This document shows positions 59,374 through 64,000 of a stretch of DNA of 64,000 nt, piece by piece. The stretch comes from Trichobilharzia szidati (lineage: Eukaryota; Platyhelminthes; Trematoda; Strigeidida; Schistosomatidae). A model generated the notes under the pieces. It searched no databases. It saw nothing but the letters and a program-made list of their open reading frames with translations, and was not told where the DNA came from. Position 1 is the stretch's first letter. Each line of letters opens with the position of its first letter. Position numbers and translations under genes: made by a program. The DNA lies in assembly GCA_944472155.2 (NCBI GenBank), contig OX235277.1, forward strand, positions 22,640,804 through 22,704,803. The letters are read 5' to 3'.

Positions 59374-59475
59374 AGTCATCTGGATGAGAAGGAAAAGAAA
59401 CTCTGTCAACTGTGAAATATCAGATGAATTGAACTACCGTGTGTTTTCGTCCGAAATGAATATCGATATTCCTGA

Positions 59476-59748
59476 CTACGTTGTCCGTAGTCTTGTATAA
59501 CTCTTAAAAGTGTAGCTCAGAGACAGCAAAAGAGAATGATGAAGATGCCTGCAAGAAATCTGAGTAGAATTCCAGGAAAATGTAGAAGACACACGTGAAA
59601 TCTGAAAGCAATATAAGAATGAAAAGTGTCCTTCTAAGAATTCCCGCTTACATTTTTTATCAAAATCGAAAATTCCGTCTCTGCTCACTTCAGTAGAAAC
59701 GATCCACTTGTGGGGTAAATGAAACGAGAATATTAACGGAGGTTTCAT
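59476..59748 (-). CDS. 90-codon frame open only in the right arm
   Basis: Starts with a proline/phenylalanine-rich lead (PPLIFSFHLPHKWIVSTE), then FDKKCKREFLEGHFSFLYCF and SRVSSTFSWNSTQISCRH. The left arm has TAG in place of the Trp codon at HKW. Unrecognised; the frame is converging with 59188-59373. Confidence 0.18.
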   Translation of the reverse strand: MKPPLIFSFHLPHKWIVSTEVSRDGIFDFDKKCKREFLEGHFSFLYCFQISRVSSTFSWNSTQISCRHLHHSLLLSLSYTFKSYTRLRTT

Positions 59749-59999
59749 ACGATTTCATGAATAATTAGGCCTAATAGGGAATGGATGACGAAGTCTACTA
59801 GGCTGATAATAGTGGTAAAAACATCTTCCAGTCCACATTTCAAAATTTAGAATCACAAACTAAAACTAGTATAATCTCAAACGAATTCGACAACATGTCG
59901 TGAGTAGAGACTGTGTAAATCCATGAACTTGCCTGAGTATATGTACCCACGATGTCACTACTATTATCATTCAATCATTGTTTCGTTCATTTTGACGTG

Positions 60000-61150
60000 G
60001 TATGGAAGATGCGAGTAAGAGGTGTGTGGGTGTAGACGGTGTGAGTGGAGTGAAACTGTGCTCCAGTGTTGAATGCCCAAGGAATATATACACGAATCAG
60101 GCGAACAAAGCAAGAAGTGAAAAAACAAACACGTAAAGGAACAAGCGTGCCAGCGACAGTGGAATCTTTGTCAAAGTTCAGCGAATGGAAGAGAATGAGT
60201 AAGACGATGTAGGGAAATTCGAGTGAAATTCGAGGAAGGTGATCAGTGTGAATATGAAAATTAGAATGTGAAATCAACATAAGAATGAGCCGATTGAAAA
60301 CAAAGCACAGTCTTCGCAAGGCATATTATATTAAACCACAGAAACCATAATATCTCGCTTTTGTTCATTTAGGTAGTCATGATCACACTTTTATCAGTTT
60401 TATCACTGTGACACCACTAGTTCTAATTAACCGACATTCCTTCGATGACCTGAATCTTCCGATAACACAAAACATTGACTGATAATTTCTGAAGAAATCC
60501 GCCTTTGTAATTATTCTATGAATATACATATATAATAATTCAGAATAGTGATAATGATAATATTACTGTTAATGTTATCATTATTATTATTATTATTCAT
60601 ATTACAGAGTGTAGGATATCTCATCTAATTATCAGGTATCTTAGTGAATAGTCTCACTGCTCATTACAGTTCACAGTGTCTCACTCACACACTCACACAC
60701 ACTTGGAGAGAGAGAAAGAGAGAGACAGATACACACTGCATGCGACACATTCACTGTCTCGCTGTTCAGTGTACAATGCACACACACACACTCTCTCTAC
60801 TGAAGCTAAACACATTTTCTGGCACTACGATGAAATATGTCAGGGCGTGATATTAATAATAATGATGATTATTATTATTTTTAGTTGCCTTATACCTGAA
60901 ACAGTAAACTTGATCCTGTGTAAGTCTCAGTATTCCGTACCATGTCACATCCAATTTACTCGACAACAGGAAAATCAATGCGAGATACTATTGCAGGATA
61001 GTCAGTGACAGACAGCATGGTTGTTCCAGCAGTGACAACCAAATGAAAAATATTCAAAATGAATGAGTTAACTAATGATCAACATGGTAGTCGGTAGTCG
61101 GTAAAACTGTGAGCAAGTTAATTGAAACTGTCTGTGTCAGCATGCATGAC
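60000..61150 (-). repeat. GT/GA-rich subrepeat R1
   Basis: Inverted partner of L1 (38700-39690). Contains the GAGAGAGAAAGAGAGAGACA and CACACACAC tracts. Frames at 60644-60850 and 60676-61008 are simple-repeat artefacts. Confidence 0.85.
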
Positions 61151-61222
61151 AATAAACAGGCAATTATGGAGTTTTTCATTTTGCCCTTAAATCAGTGTAG
61201 TCTGCATGTTTCGTGCTCAACA

Positions 61223-61516
61223 CTATCCGCATCTCAGAGAACGTGAACGACGAAAATGTTTACTGCTGAGAATTTTATTAGCAGTAACCCTGTGAATGTA
61301 GATCACGTCCAATTCTATCAAAATATCATGCTCCCATACATGTAATCTGTCAAAAGAATCAGCTAATATTTGAAACTGAATATGCAGCATATTGTGTAAT
61401 TTCTCTGTGAAAGACGCTTTCGAAATTGTTGGCTGCCACATTGAGCAGATGAATATATGTAAGTTGAAAAAGTGTTCTACCAGTTCGCTTCCAACTTTCT
61501 GATAACTAGTTGACAC
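61223..61516 (-). CDS. 97-codon frame in right arm, frameshifted in left arm
   Basis: Contains SYQKVGSELVEHFFNLHIFI, SMWQPTISKASFTEKLHNML, FQILADSFDRLHVWEHDILI and ELDVIYIHRVTANKILSS. The left arm (38155-38450) has the same DNA with a 2-base difference at TTACACGCTATATG versus TTACACAATATG, which shifts its frame. It looks like ordinary protein sequence, but no family is recognised. Confidence 0.28.
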   Translation of the reverse strand: MSTSYQKVGSELVEHFFNLHIFICSMWQPTISKASFTEKLHNMLHIQFQILADSFDRLHVWEHDILIELDVIYIHRVTANKILSSKHFRRSRSLRCG

Positions 61517-62562
61517 AATATGTCAAGTTTGTTCATATGCTCTGTATTTGCATTACTTCAAGTCCTCTCCTCTTCTTTCTCCTCAAATCGCTCTAAGATA
61601 TTCAAAAGATTTACCATCATTATTATGATCATTATTATCGTTAAGCGCTGGAAGTAACTATTTCACACTTGAAAGTGAGCATATCCAACAAGTAGATGGC
61701 GTGGCTATTTGGAATTCATTAGGATCTTTCTGGGTTGATGTGTAATTGTTAAAAATGTTGGAAATCTGTTCGGTGACGTAAAAGAGGAAGTCGATTTTTC
61801 ATGCGAATCATTTGGAGTGGGAGAGAGAGACGCATTTCATAGTCTCGCAGTTTCTGATCGACTTAAGAACAAGTGAGAACGTGATCCCGATATCTCCACG
61901 ATAATCAAGAAGTAGGAATCAATGTCTTAATAGGTTAATGCTGCCAACCACCCATAAATATGTCTGAATCGATTCCGGATTTTCATGATCTCATCGCAGC
62001 CCCATTCGTTTCTTTATATATTTCACAATGAAAGTAGTTAGAAATACCTGAACACCTAATATCATTTTATCAACCGAGAGCTTGATAATTTGTCTAAATT
62101 CACGGTCGAGACCCAGTGCGTTACAAACTGTCTCAAGATGTTTGTTGATCGGTGCACTGGTGATAAAACTGGGTATATCGCAATTAAAACAGTTCTTTCC
62201 AACACTATCTGTTTTAATTTCCGCTGAAGTGTGTGTTTCATGATGTAGGGATTAGTTAGTTCGTGATCTGACCACTTAATAATGCGGTGTAATAGTGATG
62301 ATAATTCATAAGTCGATGCGTTCGTTACTTATGCCAAGCATTAGTCTAAAATAGTATCGTGTTTTATTGATTTTGATAGCGCCATACATTCTACCATCAG
62401 CAAATAAACGTAATTGGATTAATAGAATTCTACGACTGAGATGGGTTTCAACGTAGGCAATGAATTGCAATTATATTGACATTAATAACAATCTTCCATG
62501 AGGATCGTGTCTCCATATCAATGTGGAAAATGGTATTTGTGAATTTGGTTGAAAATGATGGA

Positions 62563-62751
62563 TTACAATAGCTTCATCAAAATATTAGTGAATTTTGTCT
62601 TCTTCACATATCGAAAATTTTCCATAATTTGCAAATCATGAGGTAATTCGCCGCATCTGGTAACTGCACATTGTGAATATATACTTCTCTTTACGGGAAC
62701 ATTTCCTGTAGCTTGCACAGAAAACCAGATAGGAGGTCTTCCTGACGTCAT
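62563..62751 (-). CDS. 62-codon frame in right arm, stopped in left arm
   Basis: TSGRPPIWFSVQATGNVPVK, TRCGELPHDLQIMENFRYVK and a stop after LMKLL. The left arm (36905-37110) has a TAA after IWFSV and indels. It precedes, in the same orientation, the partner of the 123-codon left-arm frame, so the pieces may be exons or fragments of one former gene. Confidence 0.22.
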   Translation of the reverse strand: MTSGRPPIWFSVQATGNVPVKRSIYSQCAVTRCGELPHDLQIMENFRYVKKTKFTNILMKLL

Positions 62752-62839
62752 TCCTTTGCAGATACTACCTCATGTGGATGCGAATTCATGAGTGCAGTAT
62801 GTTTTGATGCGAGCAGAACTCCTACTCAGTGTGGAATGA

Positions 62840-64000
62840 CTGACTGAGCATGTGGTGCCGTACACAGGTACGAGCTTCGATGAAACAAAAGATGGTTTCA
62901 CGGCTCATTTCATTTTTCTGTCAATCCTGCTTGTCAGTTAAGGGGAAATTTATTATACACTGCTATATTTTCCGTAGTGAAGTGCTTTGTTTTCAACACA
63001 ATTCAGGACCCATCCGTGGGGAAAGCCCATTGCATCTAAGCATCTTCCTACACAGCCTAATTTCTTCTCCGTCCTACTATCACCGAATACACTCCTCATT
63101 GTGTTACATTGGGTCATGCATCACACCGCGTGCAGCTGAAAGTAGTGTATATCGGGTATATGACTGATCGAGAAGACACATTCAGATGTCAGCTTTGTGT
63201 ACGTCTTATGTCTCAGGTCACACAAACTCGTAGGTCTCCTGGGGAAAAGCAACAAACTCTCAGAAGAGTCAGGCAGATAAGACAATACTTCAGGTGGACA
63301 GAGAGAAGACAGATGTGATGAATACATTTGACCGATGACAACAAACACCAATCGCCATCAACGGAAGAAATTTGAAGGAGGTCACTTCTTCCACGTATGC
63401 AGTCATCCTCCCTTCAGCAACAGCACGGATGAATATGTGAAAGTTAGTCAGGATCAGAAGAGCGAGGTATTCCTAACTCCGAAATCAGTTTGGAAATCTG
63501 TGGCATTCAGAGAAAACAGGAATAGGATTCACAACACACACAATGTCAAGGCAGTCAGTGCTTCGATTCATGTCACCAAACGCATTTCAAATAGTCTTCG
63601 ATCTTTCATAAGAGCCTGAATTCACTTCAAACTGAATAAACGTTGGCCAGGCAAGAGTCGTAGGCAACAACAGACCATTCTGAGAAAGAACTGATTAAGA
63701 ACCAACCTACTGCTCAAGAAATATACTGGATGCAGTTGAGTGACATCTTGCGACAGACCATCTCATGTGGGTCCTAACCTGTAAGATGACAAGTCACGCG
63801 TCACTCTGAAAGCGACAGGGAGGTCTTGTGAGCAGAAGAAGGTCGGAAGAGGCGGACCACATAGAAGGGGACAAAGTGAAGATATTCTGTTGGACCCCTA
63901 TGTCTCAGGCTAAACACAAGCCAATATCTGTATTATTGGTCTCTCAGTCATGCTTTCTAGTTCCACTTACATACAGCTGTTCTCACTACACGAACAATAC
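62840..64000 (+). mobile_element. Non-LTR retrotransposon RT remnant, right-arm copy
   Basis: Mirror of 36830-35665. Plus-strand pieces: a degraded RVQL..YIGYM region where the FADD box would fall (63130-63165), QQTPIAINGRNLKEVTSSTY (63335-63395), NTHNVKAV (63539-63565) and KRISNSLRSFIRA, then a stop. Continues to the edge. Confidence 0.5.

Larger units (their letters stand above)
56100..64000 (-). repeat. Right arm of giant inverted repeat
   Basis: Reverse-complement counterpart of 35665-41400, longer by about 2 kb because 57250-59170 has no left-arm partner. Block order from inside out: R2 (56130-57250), unpaired segment with Ty3/gypsy fragment, 59170-59990, R1 (60000-61150), conserved frames (61223-62751), LINE remnant (62840-64000). 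It reaches the window edge. Confidence 0.85.

Noticed and set aside
1..64000. Bacterial or phage origin, operons, CRISPR arrays
   Set aside because: No long frames, ribosome-binding sites or regularly spaced short repeats; the splice-like signals and retroelements indicate a metazoan genome.

Overview
The window looks like a chromosome segment of a parasitic flatworm, most likely a schistosome. No base composition was computed and no search was run. The reasons are AT-rich DNA with only short open frames, and a characteristic mix of retroelements: Penelope-like elements (PLEs) with GIY-YIG ends, a 5'-truncated RTE/SR2-type LINE, a Ty3/gypsy fragment, and tRNA-headed SINEs carrying hammerhead-ribozyme-like bodies. 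No complete, recognisable host gene is present. Nearly everything I can name is a decayed mobile element or a large duplication; the few exon candidates have no recognised family.

Layout. 1-11982: three PLE remnants (1-787; 4608-5175 on minus; 8646-8998 plus 10970-11330), the third split by a LINE. Two tRNA-headed SINEs of different families lie here (3698-3884, 7946-8252), the second with a complete minimal hammerhead fold. A direct repeat pair (5590-6375, 7620-8645) also lies here. 11983-33190: a tandem array of a ~3.3 kb module (A) with two inserted copies of a ~4.75 kb module (B). Both modules carry splice-bounded, plus-strand exon candidates; the best is a 75-codon exon in B that is identical in both copies apart from one silent base. 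33191-35664: nothing recognised. 35665-41400 and 56100-64000: arms of a very large inverted repeat around a ~14.7 kb loop. The right arm additionally holds a Ty3/gypsy fragment. The loop contains SINEs, a ~1.76 kb tandem duplication, a tRNA-Gly-like pseudogene and a 170 bp MITE with 32 bp inverted ends.

The parts do not form a pathway. The biology here is repeat biology: nested insertion, self-cleaving RNA motifs attached to tRNA-type promoters, exon-bearing tandem amplification and palindrome formation. The most testable items are the hammerhead SINE, the repeated-exon array as a possible single transcribed locus, and the inverted repeat, whose two arms keep different reading frames open.
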